A DNA stretch of 64,000 bases. Source: an uncultured Bacteroides sp. (GTDB taxonomy: Bacteria > Bacteroidota > Bacteroidia > Bacteroidales > Bacteroidaceae). The stretch lies in assembly GCA_947646015.1 (NCBI GenBank), contig CANSEY010000018.1, positions 19,275-83,274 of the forward strand. Reading direction: 5' to 3'. Shown piece by piece: positions 7,773 through 15,619 of the stretch. The notes beneath the pieces are model-generated. The model was given only the letters and a program-made list of their open reading frames with translations, was not told the DNA's origin and did no database searches. The first letter of the stretch is position 1; every line of letters starts with the position of its first letter. Both the position numbers and the translations under genes were made by a program.

Positions 7773-8411
7773 TTATCTGAAAAATGGATTCTCTGCCTTC
7801 TCCATTCCGATGGTCGTTGGCGCACCATGTCCGGGGTATACGACTGTCTCGTTGGGAAGTACGAATAAACGGCTGCAAATATGATCGATCAGTTCGTCGA
7901 AGTTGCCACCCGACAGATCGGCACGACCGATGCTGCCTTGAAACAATACGTCGCCGGAGAACATGCAGTTTTCTTCCTTGCAATAATACACCAGGCTACC
8001 GGGCGAATGTCCGGGGACATGGATTGCTTCCAGCTTGGTGTGTCCGAAAGTGATGATATCTCCGTCATGCAGATATTTCCCCAACGGAACCGGTTCTTCC
8101 TGCAATTGGAAGCCGAACATACGGCTCTGTTTCGGAGCTTCATCGATCCAGAACTCATCCGCTTTATTGGCTTCTGCCGACAGACCGAACTCTTTCAGCA
8201 TAAACGGATTGCCGAAGATGTGATCCAGATGTAAGTGAGTATTCAGCAGATGTTTCACTGTTAACTCATTGGTGAGGATGAACTTCTTTAGTGCTTGTTT
8301 TTCCTCTTCGTAGAAGCAGCCCGGATCGATGACAACCGCCTCTTTTGTGTCATCCCATAAAACGTAGCAATTTACGGGAAACATATTAAACTCAAATCTC
8401 TTTATTTTCAT
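7773..8411 (-). CDS. MBL-fold metallo-hydrolase (glyoxalase II-like)
   Basis: A 212-residue metallo-beta-lactamase-fold hydrolase. The metal-binding signature is complete: THLHLDHIFG (about residue 60), HVPGHSPGSLVYY, FSGDVLFQGSIGRADL and the C-terminal VYPGHGAPTTIG. The protein resembles YcbL and glyoxalase II-type thioesterases, but the substrate is unknown. There is no signal peptide, so it is cytosolic. It starts 22 bp after the rsmG stop on the same strand, which suggests co-transcription with rsmG. Confidence 0.9.
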   Translation of the reverse strand: MKIKRFEFNMFPVNCYVLWDDTKEAVVIDPGCFYEEEKQALKKFILTNELTVKHLLNTHLHLDHIFGNPFMLKEFGLSAEANKADEFWIDEAPKQSRMFGFQLQEEPVPLGKYLHDGDIITFGHTKLEAIHVPGHSPGSLVYYCKEENCMFSGDVLFQGSIGRADLSGGNFDELIDHICSRLFVLPNETVVYPGHGAPTTIGMEKAENPFFR

Positions 8412-8432
8412 GGTTTTGATAACTCCTGATTC

Positions 8433-9053
8433 CTATATTTGTGAATATACTACCTTCTTTGTTTCAAAGAACTCTTCCTCGAAGTTTTCGCTCAGGCTGT
8501 GGATGACTGTTTTATGCTTGAACGGCATCGTTTCATGCTCCAGTTCGCCTCCTTTGAGACAGATCAGTCCGTTGGGCAAAGCATTCTGCTGTTTGGGGGA
8601 AATGTTCTTTTTGATGATCTTGATCAGATCCGCCAAAGGCATTACGGCACGGCTCACGACGAAATCGAACTGTTGTTTTTCCTCTTCGGCACGGGCATGA
8701 CGGAAAGTGACGTTTTTCAGTCCGATGGCATTGGCCACTTCTGTCGCCACACGTACTTTCTTGCCGATGCTGTCTACCAGATGAAACTTGGTTTCGGGGA
8801 ACAGGATGGCGAGCGGAATGCCGGGAAATCCTCCTCCTGTACCCAAATCCATGACCTTGGTTCCGGGACGGAATTGAATCACTTTGGCGATGCCTAATGA
8901 ATGGAGCACATGATGCTCGTACAGATTTTCGATGTCTTTGCGGGAGATAACGTTGATTTTCGCATTCCAGTCGATGTAGAGGTCGTATAGAGCGGCAAAC
9001 TGTTTACGCTGCTCTTCCGTCAGATCCGGAAAATATTTCAGTATGATTTCCAC
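8433..9053 (-). CDS. rsmG: 16S rRNA (guanine(527)-N7)-methyltransferase
   Basis: A 206-residue SAM-dependent methyltransferase that modifies G527 of 16S rRNA (formerly GidB). The N-terminal helical part contains YDLYIDWNAKINVISRKD, typical of RsmG, followed by the SAM site VMDLGTGGGFPGIPLAI (about residues 68-84) and DFVVSRAVMPL. The start is a GTG at 9053; no in-frame ATG gives the conserved N-terminus. It is the first gene of a probable rsmG-hydrolase unit. Confidence 0.95.
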   Translation of the reverse strand: MEIILKYFPDLTEEQRKQFAALYDLYIDWNAKINVISRKDIENLYEHHVLHSLGIAKVIQFRPGTKVMDLGTGGGFPGIPLAILFPETKFHLVDSIGKKVRVATEVANAIGLKNVTFRHARAEEEKQQFDFVVSRAVMPLADLIKIIKKNISPKQQNALPNGLICLKGGELEHETMPFKHKTVIHSLSENFEEEFFETKKVVYSQI

Positions 9054-9166
9054 TTTAAGTATTTTGAATGGTGAATTTTGATTTATAAGTGAAATGAATA
9101 TCCTTCTGCATCACACGGGGCAATAACAACAGGATATTCATTGGTGTTCAATCTTTTAATAGCTGT

Positions 9167-10018
9167 TTAATCTTTCAGGTCTCCAAGAATTGGGTTGCTG
9201 CCCAGCAGATGTTCCATCATAGAGTATGGAATGGTAACTTTGACAGGTCCCATCGAGTACGGTGTGATGTCGTATATATTATAGTAGAAGGTGATACCTT
9301 CTTTACTCAGATAGAAGTTCTCTGTCGGGGCGATGTCTCCGGTCGAAGCATATCCCATGTCTTCCAGCGCTTCGTGAGTAGTTACTTTGTTGTCAGCCAT
9401 CAGCTGGTTCCAGATCAGATCCGTCAGGGCTTCCTGGAAGTCGCCTACAAAAATATCATCGAGGCGGAGCGGACGCATCAGAGTGAGATCCATGTTCAGG
9501 AAAGTTGACATATACATACCGTGTGCGCCTCCGGTATATTCGTTGTAGTCAACGCGATATACTAGCAGGTCTTTCTCATAAAGTTGCACGTGGCTTTCGA
9601 TGCTCTTGTAATAGGAGTACCATGCGCCTACCACTGCATCGCTTTCTTTATTCTTTTCGTCTTCGGCGTACATCGGCTCTTGGTCGTGGCGATACTCGTC
9701 AATGTAATTCTTGGCGTATTGCTTCACTACCGCTTCTGGCTTTTCGCCGATATATTTGTCTCCGAAGCAGACGGAGATGAAGTAAGCGTTCAGACTGTCT
9801 TTCAGCATCTCATCCGACGACTTGACGGGATAGGCGAAGTTGATGATAATATTGCACGCGGGTTTGGCGGTGTCATTAAAGAGGTGTGCCGTCTCGTTAA
9901 CCTGTATACTATCGAATTGTAATGCTCCCGTGTTTTTGTTCATCTTGTCATGACAAGAAAACAAAAAGCCGCTTACCGAAAGTATAACCGCAAGCAGACT
10001 GACATATTGTTTTTTCAT
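9167..10018 (-). CDS. DUF3298-type lipoprotein
   Basis: A 283-residue predicted lipoprotein. I take the ATG at 10018, which gives MKKQYVSLLAV followed by a hydrophobic stretch and the lipobox LFSC; the longer frame to 10069 would bury the signal peptide. The C-terminal half (GGAHGMYMSTFLNMDL, then LRLDDIF and FYLSKEGITFYYNIYDI) is characteristic of the DUF3298/RsiV-like domain. The RsiV domain of Bacillus binds lysozyme, but there is no anti-sigma part here. Location is probably the inner leaflet of the outer membrane. Function is unknown. Confidence 0.8.
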   Translation of the reverse strand: MKKQYVSLLAVILSVSGFLFSCHDKMNKNTGALQFDSIQVNETAHLFNDTAKPACNIIINFAYPVKSSDEMLKDSLNAYFISVCFGDKYIGEKPEAVVKQYAKNYIDEYRHDQEPMYAEDEKNKESDAVVGAWYSYYKSIESHVQLYEKDLLVYRVDYNEYTGGAHGMYMSTFLNMDLTLMRPLRLDDIFVGDFQEALTDLIWNQLMADNKVTTHEALEDMGYASTGDIAPTENFYLSKEGITFYYNIYDITPYSMGPVKVTIPYSMMEHLLGSNPILGDLKD

Positions 10019-10219
10019 ACTCGTTTTTTCTATAAATTCAACATTGATCATATCTATCACTATCGACAAATATAAATGAAATTACCGAATACTGCGAATA
10101 AAAAAGGAAAAATATTCAGCTACTTTCTCCGGCAATGTATATAGGGGATGCCATTGTTAATGATTCTTTTTTTCTTGCTTCTGTATCATATGTTACAGTT
10201 TTAATCTGTACGCCGTACT

Positions 10220-10227
10220 TATCTTTG
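10220..10227 (+). promoter_or_regulatory. Putative -7 box of the YecH-like gene
   Basis: TATCTTTG matches the Bacteroides -7 consensus, 15 bp before the ATG at 10243. No clear -33 TTTG was found. Confidence 0.45.
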
Positions 10228-10242
10228 CAGAAAAAATAGATT

Positions 10243-10476
10243 ATGGAACAGTTACATGCACACGAAGTCCTTCACATGATGGAGGGAAATAGTTATACTG
10301 AGGCATCTCTGAGGGCTGCAATTGTAGAGAAGTTTGGCGAACATCAGCGTTTTTATACTTGTTCGGCAGATAATATGGAAGTGGATGAACTGATCGGATT
10401 TCTTAAACGAAAAGGGAAGTTCATGCCTGCCGGTGAGGAATTTACGGTCGATATCAGTAAGGTATGCAGTCATTGA
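10243..10476 (+). CDS. YecH-like (DUF2492) small protein
   Basis: A 77-residue protein resembling the YecH/DUF2492 family of putative metal-binding proteins. HAHEVLHMM near the N-terminus and KFGEHQRFYTCSADNM in the middle supply His and Cys residues, and the protein ends VCSH. The family is named for this His/Cys pattern, but its biochemistry is not established. It stands alone between divergent and unrelated genes, preceded by its own -7 box. Confidence 0.75.
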   Translation: MEQLHAHEVLHMMEGNSYTEASLRAAIVEKFGEHQRFYTCSADNMEVDELIGFLKRKGKFMPAGEEFTVDISKVCSH

Positions 10477-10670
10477 TTCTCTGTGGCGGACGGTATGATA
10501 GATAAGCCAATAGGATAGTTGAGAGAAGAAATGTTAGTAGTCATAGGTTATACCTGTCGTTTTTCATAGATAGGGAAATCCCTATTAGCAAGTAGGAAGA
10601 AGTCTTTGCGAAGGGAATTTTCTCAGACTACATTTGGGGTATTCAAAAAAACTACTAAACTATACCTATT

Positions 10671-11177
10671 ATGAAAAAGAGTCAGATCCTTATGTCTTTG
10701 CTGCTGGTGATATTGCTCAGCAGTTGTTATGCAAGCAGAATTACTTATGAGAATTTGAGTATTATCCAACGTGGGATGTCTTCAAAAGAAGTAATAGCTA
10801 TTATGGGTAAACCGAGCTATCGAAGTTTTGACGAAGAGAGTGAGATGCTGGAATTTCGTACTTCCGAGTCAAGTATTGCAGGAGTCGTTAATATCTGGTT
10901 CGTTGATGACCGGGTGACTAAGATGAAAAGTTATCATACCAATGGCTGTATGGACCGGAACAGAGCCATAGAGGATAAGGAAGAGGAGGAATCTGCAAAG
11001 AAGGAAAAGAAAGAAAAAGAAGAAACAAGCGCCCGCATACGTGTGAAGACGGACGGAAAGCATATCATACAGACTGGTTCCATCATAGTCACTCCGGATG
11101 GAAAGCACGAGACGGTGGTCAGTGATTGTGGTGGAGTAATCATAACAGCTTCGGGGGAGCATATACTTGCTCCTTAA
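10671..11177 (+). CDS. SmpA/BamE-like lipoprotein with charged tail
   Basis: A 168-residue predicted lipoprotein: short signal peptide and lipobox LLSSC (about residues 15-19). A BamE/OmlA-like fold is suggested by IIQRGMSSKEVIAIMGKPSY followed by beta strands ending VWFVDDRVTKM-type. The middle (about residues 103-122) is a run of Glu and Lys, probably a charged helix. The C-terminal part has a repeated strand pattern around TDGKHIIQ and PDGKHETV. The gene is convergent with the CDF transporter, 9 bp apart. Its role in outer-membrane assembly is not shown; true BamE is usually shorter. Confidence 0.65.
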   Translation: MKKSQILMSLLLVILLSSCYASRITYENLSIIQRGMSSKEVIAIMGKPSYRSFDEESEMLEFRTSESSIAGVVNIWFVDDRVTKMKSYHTNGCMDRNRAIEDKEEEESAKKEKKEKEETSARIRVKTDGKHIIQTGSIIVTPDGKHETVVSDCGGVIITASGEHILAP

Positions 11178-11186
11178 CGCCTTCCG

Positions 11187-12110
11187 TCAATTCACCATAC
11201 CCTTGTCAATACCAAATTTCTCGTCTGTCTGACATTCGCCGGCAGGTTCCACGTGTACTAAGATATCATAGACATTGTCTATAGAGCTTTTTATGCTTTT
11301 CTCCACAGCGTCGGCTATCTGATGGGCCTGTGTGATGGTTATCTGCGGATTTACCTCGATATCGAGGGTAATCATATAAAGATTCCCGATCATTCTTGAT
11401 CTTACCCGGTGTGGGTTGCTCGCACCGGGAACTGTTTCTACTGCTTCGAATATCTTATTGTACACATTGACATCTTTGACGCCATCCATCAATTCCACAT
11501 TCGAATCGATGAAAATGCCAATCGAAGATTTTATGATAAAGAGGCTGATGATTAGTCCTGTGATGGAGTCGAGTATAGGCAGTTTGAATATGAACGTGAA
11601 TATCAGTCCCAGCAGCACACCGGAGGAAATGATAACATCATTGCGCATATTGATGGCATTGGCCGTCAGCATGGAGCTATCTATCTTTTTCCCTTGTTTG
11701 TACTGATATAAAGCCAGGAGAAGTTTGCCGATAATCGAAAAGATCGTGACGTATATAGCAATGGCTGACGGAATTTCTTTTGCTTCTTCGGAAAAGATAC
11801 TTCCGATAGATGATATCAACATTTGCACCCCTGCATAGAATATCACAAGCGAAAGAATTTTAGTCGCAATCCCTTCGGCTTTCTCATAGCCGAATACGTA
11901 CTTCTTGGAAGGCGGCTGGCTGATAATGCGTGCTGTGAAAATCATGACAATGGAGATGATCACATCCGTTGCCGAATCAATACCGTCGCCTAGCACGGCA
12001 AGACTGCCGGCCCATAAACCTACGATGATTTTTGATGTGGAAAGTATGGCATTACCAATAGTACTAATCCAGGAAGTTCTGATTAATATCTGCTCTCTTT
12101 TAGCTTTCAT
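11187..12110 (-). CDS. Cation diffusion facilitator (CDF) metal transporter
   Basis: A 307-residue inner-membrane metal:proton antiporter of the CDF family, which exports Zn, Fe, Co or Mn from the cytosol. About six membrane segments precede a cytosolic C-terminal domain. TM2 carries GDGIDSATDVI, the family's D-x-x-x-D metal site, and TM5 carries ANAINMRNDVIISSG. The C-terminal domain has HRVRSRMIGNLYMITLDIEV and HQIADAVEKSI, typical of the dimerising ZT domain. Substrate cannot be decided from these motifs. A 59-codon gene ends four bases upstream and is probably co-transcribed. Confidence 0.9.
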   Translation of the reverse strand: MKAKREQILIRTSWISTIGNAILSTSKIIVGLWAGSLAVLGDGIDSATDVIISIVMIFTARIISQPPSKKYVFGYEKAEGIATKILSLVIFYAGVQMLISSIGSIFSEEAKEIPSAIAIYVTIFSIIGKLLLALYQYKQGKKIDSSMLTANAINMRNDVIISSGVLLGLIFTFIFKLPILDSITGLIISLFIIKSSIGIFIDSNVELMDGVKDVNVYNKIFEAVETVPGASNPHRVRSRMIGNLYMITLDIEVNPQITITQAHQIADAVEKSIKSSIDNVYDILVHVEPAGECQTDEKFGIDKGMVN

Positions 12111-12114
12111 GTGA

Positions 12115-12294
12115 TTAAGCCTTTGACATTCCGGTTAGTATATAGCTGCCTTTCAAGTTATTTTCTTTCATATAATTGACTACTTCTATCCGGCAAGCTG
12201 ACATTAAAGCGTATCCTGTTAAGTTCCCGTTTATAGCTTTAATGAACGAATACTCTGTATCGTTGTGGATGAAAGATATACGATGATATTCCAT
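12115..12294 (-). CDS. Small 59-residue protein upstream of the CDF transporter
   Basis: An ATG-initiated 59-codon frame (begins MEYHRISFIHN, ends LTGMSKA) whose stop codon lies four bases before the CDF start, so the two are likely translated from one mRNA. I recognise no family. It has a single Cys (SACRIEVVNY), no signal peptide and no membrane segment. The codon content is ordinary for the neighbourhood and the frame fills most of the gap. It could be a small accessory or regulatory protein for the transporter, which is inference from context. Confidence 0.6.
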   Translation of the reverse strand: MEYHRISFIHNDTEYSFIKAINGNLTGYALMSACRIEVVNYMKENNLKGSYILTGMSKA

Positions 12295-12378
12295 GACATG
12301 ATGTATTTAAAAGAACTAATATGTGGTCAAATATACGGATAATATCAGTAGTACGAATAAAAATGGAGAATTATTTAA

Positions 12379-12410
12379 TTTGATATTGTTGCCGGAATAC
12401 CTTATCTTTG
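12379..12410 (+). promoter_or_regulatory. Promoter of the copper module
   Basis: TTTG at 12379-12382 and TATCTTTG at 12403-12410, separated by 20 bp, match the Bacteroides -33/-7 pattern. The ATG of the HYC_CC_PP gene follows at 12420. Confidence 0.55.
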
Positions 12411-12419
12411 TCTCCCGAA

Positions 12420-12818
12420 ATGAAGAGACTAGCCTACATAACAGCAGTGATCCTTTCTCTCCTGATTATCTATTCAGGGGCGGGAGTATCTATTGTTCAT
12501 TATTGCTGTTCCCGTTGTGAGACTGTGCAGGGCTGTTGTGCCGATGGCTGTCCCAAATGTAAGAAGTCTCATACTTGCGATTCAAAGAAAGATTGTAGAG
12601 AAAAGGGCTGTACGGCAACTATCTATAAGCCCGATTTGATGAAGCATATTTCCGAACTGACAGTTTCCGTTCCGGTGATAACACTTTTCTGTGAACAGTA
12701 TTGTCAGCTATTTGCTTTCACTTCTATAGACCGGACGGTGGACTTTTCCAGTCTTCCTTCTCCGCCATCTCCCTGTCCGAGGCAGAAGCTGGCGTTACAT
12801 TCCGTTTTTCTGATTTAG
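12420..12818 (+). CDS. HYC_CC_PP family protein
   Basis: A 132-residue secreted or membrane-anchored small protein. The N-terminus is a hydrophobic signal segment. The named landmarks are all visible: VHYCCSRC (HYC), the Cys-rich stretch with GCCADGC, and a C-terminal pair of prolines in LPSPPSPCPRQK. It has 12 or more Cys in its first half. Such genes are typically found just upstream of TonB-dependent receptors and metal genes in Bacteroidetes, as here, so a role in copper or heavy-metal binding at the envelope is plausible. I chose ATG at 12420 because it begins the hydrophobic segment directly. Confidence 0.75.
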   Translation: MKRLAYITAVILSLLIIYSGAGVSIVHYCCSRCETVQGCCADGCPKCKKSHTCDSKKDCREKGCTATIYKPDLMKHISELTVSVPVITLFCEQYCQLFAFTSIDRTVDFSSLPSPPSPCPRQKLALHSVFLI

Positions 12819-12953
12819 CTGTTATTTCATCTTTTTTGTCCGATTGTACTTTGTTTTCAGCCTTTGCAGGGTATGAAAACAAGGAGAATGAATGCAACTC
12901 AGTTGCAAGAGAAATGAATTAATTTTGTATCGCAAAACTAAGTCCAAGAAAGA

Positions 12954-15173
12954 ATGAAATATATAATAATGGGACTGTTCTCATTACTTGCAGTTACGAC
13001 ACAAGCGCAGGTGCGGGGAATAGTCAAAGATAATACCGGAGAGCCTGTTCCGGGTGCTAATGTATTCTGGGTGAATACGGGTCAGGGTGTAACTACCAAG
13101 GAAGATGGCAGCTTTTCTATCTCCAAACCTTCGAAGAGTCACATGCTGGTAATCAGTTTTATCGGTTTTCAGAATGACACGATTCATGTCAGCAAGAAGA
13201 ATCAGGAACTGGACATTACCCTTCGGGAAGGTGTAGAACTGAACGAAGTGAATGTAGTCAGCCGCAGAATGGGAACGATGAAGTTGCGCAGCAGCGTGAT
13301 GAACGAAGAGATGATAAGCAGTGCCGAATTGAGCAGGGCTGCCTGCTGTAATCTGGGAGAAAGTTTCGTGACCAACCCTTCGGTGGACGTGAGCTATTCG
13401 GATGCGGCAACGGGAGCCAAGCAGATCAAACTGCTCGGATTGTCCGGAACTTATGTACAGATGCTCACGGAGAATATCCCGAACTATCGCGGTGCGGCAT
13501 CTCCTTATGGTCTGGGATATGTTCCCGGTCCGTGGATGCAAAGCATACAGGTTTCCAAAGGAATCTCATCAGTGAAGAATGGTTACGAAGCCATCACGGG
13601 ACAGATTAATGTAGAGTTCAAAAAGCCGCAGTTGCCGGAGGCCGATTGGGTATCTGCCAATCTTTTCGCAAGCAGTACCAACCGGTATGAGGCGAATGCG
13701 GACGCCACCTTAAAGTTGTCAAAACGTTGGAGTACCTCTTTATTGGCGCATTATGAAAACGAAACCAAAGCGCACGACGGCAATGATGACGGCTTCGTGG
13801 ATATCCCCCAAGTAGAGCAGTATAACGTGTGGAACCGATGGGCCTATATGGGAGATCATTATGTCTTTCAGGCAGGCTTCAAGGCTCTTTCCGAAAGTCG
13901 CACTAGCGGGCAGGCACATCATACGGATATGCAGACGGGTGATCTTTATAAAGTAGGAATCGATACCGAACGTTACGAACTTTTCACCAAGAATGCTTAT
14001 ATATTTAATAAGGAGAAGAATACGAATCTGGCACTGATTCTTTCTGCCAGTTGGCACAATCAGGATGCCATGTACGGACGAAAACTATACAATGTAGACC
14101 AGACAAATGTGTATGCCTCTTTGATGTTTGAAACAGAGTTTAATAAGCAGAACAGTTTCTCGGCGGGGCTGAGTTTCAACTATGACGCTTATGACCAGCA
14201 TTATCGGTTGGAGAATCAAACGGAATTGCCGCTCATCAAGGCTTTTGCCAAAGAAGCGGTTCCCGGAGCCTATGCGCAATACACGCTGAATCTGAATGAT
14301 CAGTGGATGCTGATGGCAGGTCTGCGTGGTGACTATAGCAATGAGCACGGTTTCTTTGTGACTCCCCGTGCACATCTTAAATACAATCCGAATGAGTACG
14401 TACACTTCCGCCTCTCTGCCGGAAAAGGTTATCGTACGAATCATGTACTGGCAGAAAATAACTACCTGCTTTCCAGTAGCCGAAAGGTCGAAATAGCGAA
14501 AGGACTGGACATGGAAGAAGCATGGAACTATGGTGCCAGTGTATCTACCTACGTACCTGTATTTGGCAAAACGCTGAATATCAATGCCGAATATTATTAC
14601 ACAGACTTCCTGAAGCAAGTCGTAGTGGATATGGACAGTAATCCTCACGAAGTAGCCTTTTACAATCTGGACGGGCGTTCCTATTCGCATGTATTCCAAG
14701 TAGAGGCAAGCTATCCTTTCTTTAAAGGATTTACCTTGACGGGAGCTTACCGTCTGACGGATGCTCAGACCACCTACAAAGGCCAACGGATGGAGAAACC
14801 GTTGACCAGCAAATACAAAGGACTGCTGACCGCTTCGTACCAGACTCCACTCGGAATATGGCAGTTTGATGCTACGCTTCAGCTCAATGGCGGAGGAAGA
14901 ATGCCTTCCCCTTATGAGTTGGCAGACGGTCAGCTATCTTGGGAGCGCCGCTATGGCAGCTTCGAGCAACTGAGTGCCCAGATTACCCGCTATTTCCGCC
15001 GCTGGTCTGTCTACATAGGAGGGGAGAACCTGACAAACTTCAAACAGAAGAATCCGATCATTGACGCAGCAAACCCGTGGGGAGGAAACTTCGACTCAAC
15101 GATGATATGGGGACCTGTGCACGGGGCAAAAGCCTATATCGGAATACGTTTCAATCTGGCAAGAAATGAATAA
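12954..15173 (+). CDS. TonB-dependent receptor (probable copper/metal uptake or handling)
   Basis: A 739-residue outer-membrane receptor. After a signal peptide ending TTQAQ comes a carboxypeptidase-regulatory-like domain (VRGIVKDNTGEPVPGANVFW, about residues 22-95), then the plug with GANVF and GYEAITGQINVEFKKP, and a long beta-barrel ending in the aromatic-rich GIRFNLARNE. Function is inferred from context: it lies between a Cys-rich HYC_CC_PP protein and an HMA metallochaperone plus CopA, so the ligand is probably copper or a chelated metal. It has no SusD partner, which argues against glycan uptake. A possible -7 box TAATTTTG lies at 12920. Confidence 0.9.
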   Translation: MKYIIMGLFSLLAVTTQAQVRGIVKDNTGEPVPGANVFWVNTGQGVTTKEDGSFSISKPSKSHMLVISFIGFQNDTIHVSKKNQELDITLREGVELNEVNVVSRRMGTMKLRSSVMNEEMISSAELSRAACCNLGESFVTNPSVDVSYSDAATGAKQIKLLGLSGTYVQMLTENIPNYRGAASPYGLGYVPGPWMQSIQVSKGISSVKNGYEAITGQINVEFKKPQLPEADWVSANLFASSTNRYEANADATLKLSKRWSTSLLAHYENETKAHDGNDDGFVDIPQVEQYNVWNRWAYMGDHYVFQAGFKALSESRTSGQAHHTDMQTGDLYKVGIDTERYELFTKNAYIFNKEKNTNLALILSASWHNQDAMYGRKLYNVDQTNVYASLMFETEFNKQNSFSAGLSFNYDAYDQHYRLENQTELPLIKAFAKEAVPGAYAQYTLNLNDQWMLMAGLRGDYSNEHGFFVTPRAHLKYNPNEYVHFRLSAGKGYRTNHVLAENNYLLSSSRKVEIAKGLDMEEAWNYGASVSTYVPVFGKTLNINAEYYYTDFLKQVVVDMDSNPHEVAFYNLDGRSYSHVFQVEASYPFFKGFTLTGAYRLTDAQTTYKGQRMEKPLTSKYKGLLTASYQTPLGIWQFDATLQLNGGGRMPSPYELADGQLSWERRYGSFEQLSAQITRYFRRWSVYIGGENLTNFKQKNPIIDAANPWGGNFDSTMIWGPVHGAKAYIGIRFNLARNE

Positions 15174-15196
15174 TAACCATTAAACGAATAAGAAAA

Positions 15197-15556
15197 ATGA
15201 GAACAAAAAGATGGATGGCCACTTGCGTGGTGGCTCTTTTGAGCGTAGCAGCCGTGTTGGCAAAGGATATCCGTGTAGTAGTATTCAAAGTCTCTCAGAT
15301 GCACTGCGAGAACTGCGAGAAGAAAGTGAAAAATAACATGCGCTTCGAGAAAGGCGTGAAGGAACTTTCCACCGAACTGAAGAACAAAACCGTGTCCATC
15401 ACCTACGATGCCGAAAAGACAGATGTGAAGAAGTTGCAGGCAGGATTCAAGAAGTTCAATTATGAGGCCGAGTTTGTGAAGGAAACCAAGCAGGACGGCA
15501 AGAAAGATGGCAAACAAGAATCTAAGAAAGAGGATAAGAAGGCCGATAAGAAGTAA
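15197..15556 (+). CDS. Heavy-metal-associated (HMA) domain protein with Lys-rich tail
   Basis: A 119-residue protein with an N-terminal signal-like hydrophobic segment ending VLAKD and one HMA domain. The metal site MHCENCEKKV (about residues 34-43) has the M-x-C-x-x-C pattern of copper chaperones. After the domain the last 30 residues are almost entirely Lys, Asp, Glu and Gln. The signal sequence suggests it works in the periplasm, between the receptor upstream and the CopA ATPase downstream. The charged tail is unusual for this family and may aid docking or simply be a low-complexity extension. Confidence 0.85.
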   Translation: MRTKRWMATCVVALLSVAAVLAKDIRVVVFKVSQMHCENCEKKVKNNMRFEKGVKELSTELKNKTVSITYDAEKTDVKKLQAGFKKFNYEAEFVKETKQDGKKDGKQESKKEDKKADKK

Positions 15557-15619
15557 TCGAACAAATACCCGTATTTGCTTGTTTTATAAATACTAATTAA
15601 TTAAAGAGTAAAGGATTAT

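Noticed and set aside
14085-14786. 233-codon minus-strand frame
   Set aside because: Shadow of the TonB-dependent receptor barrel.
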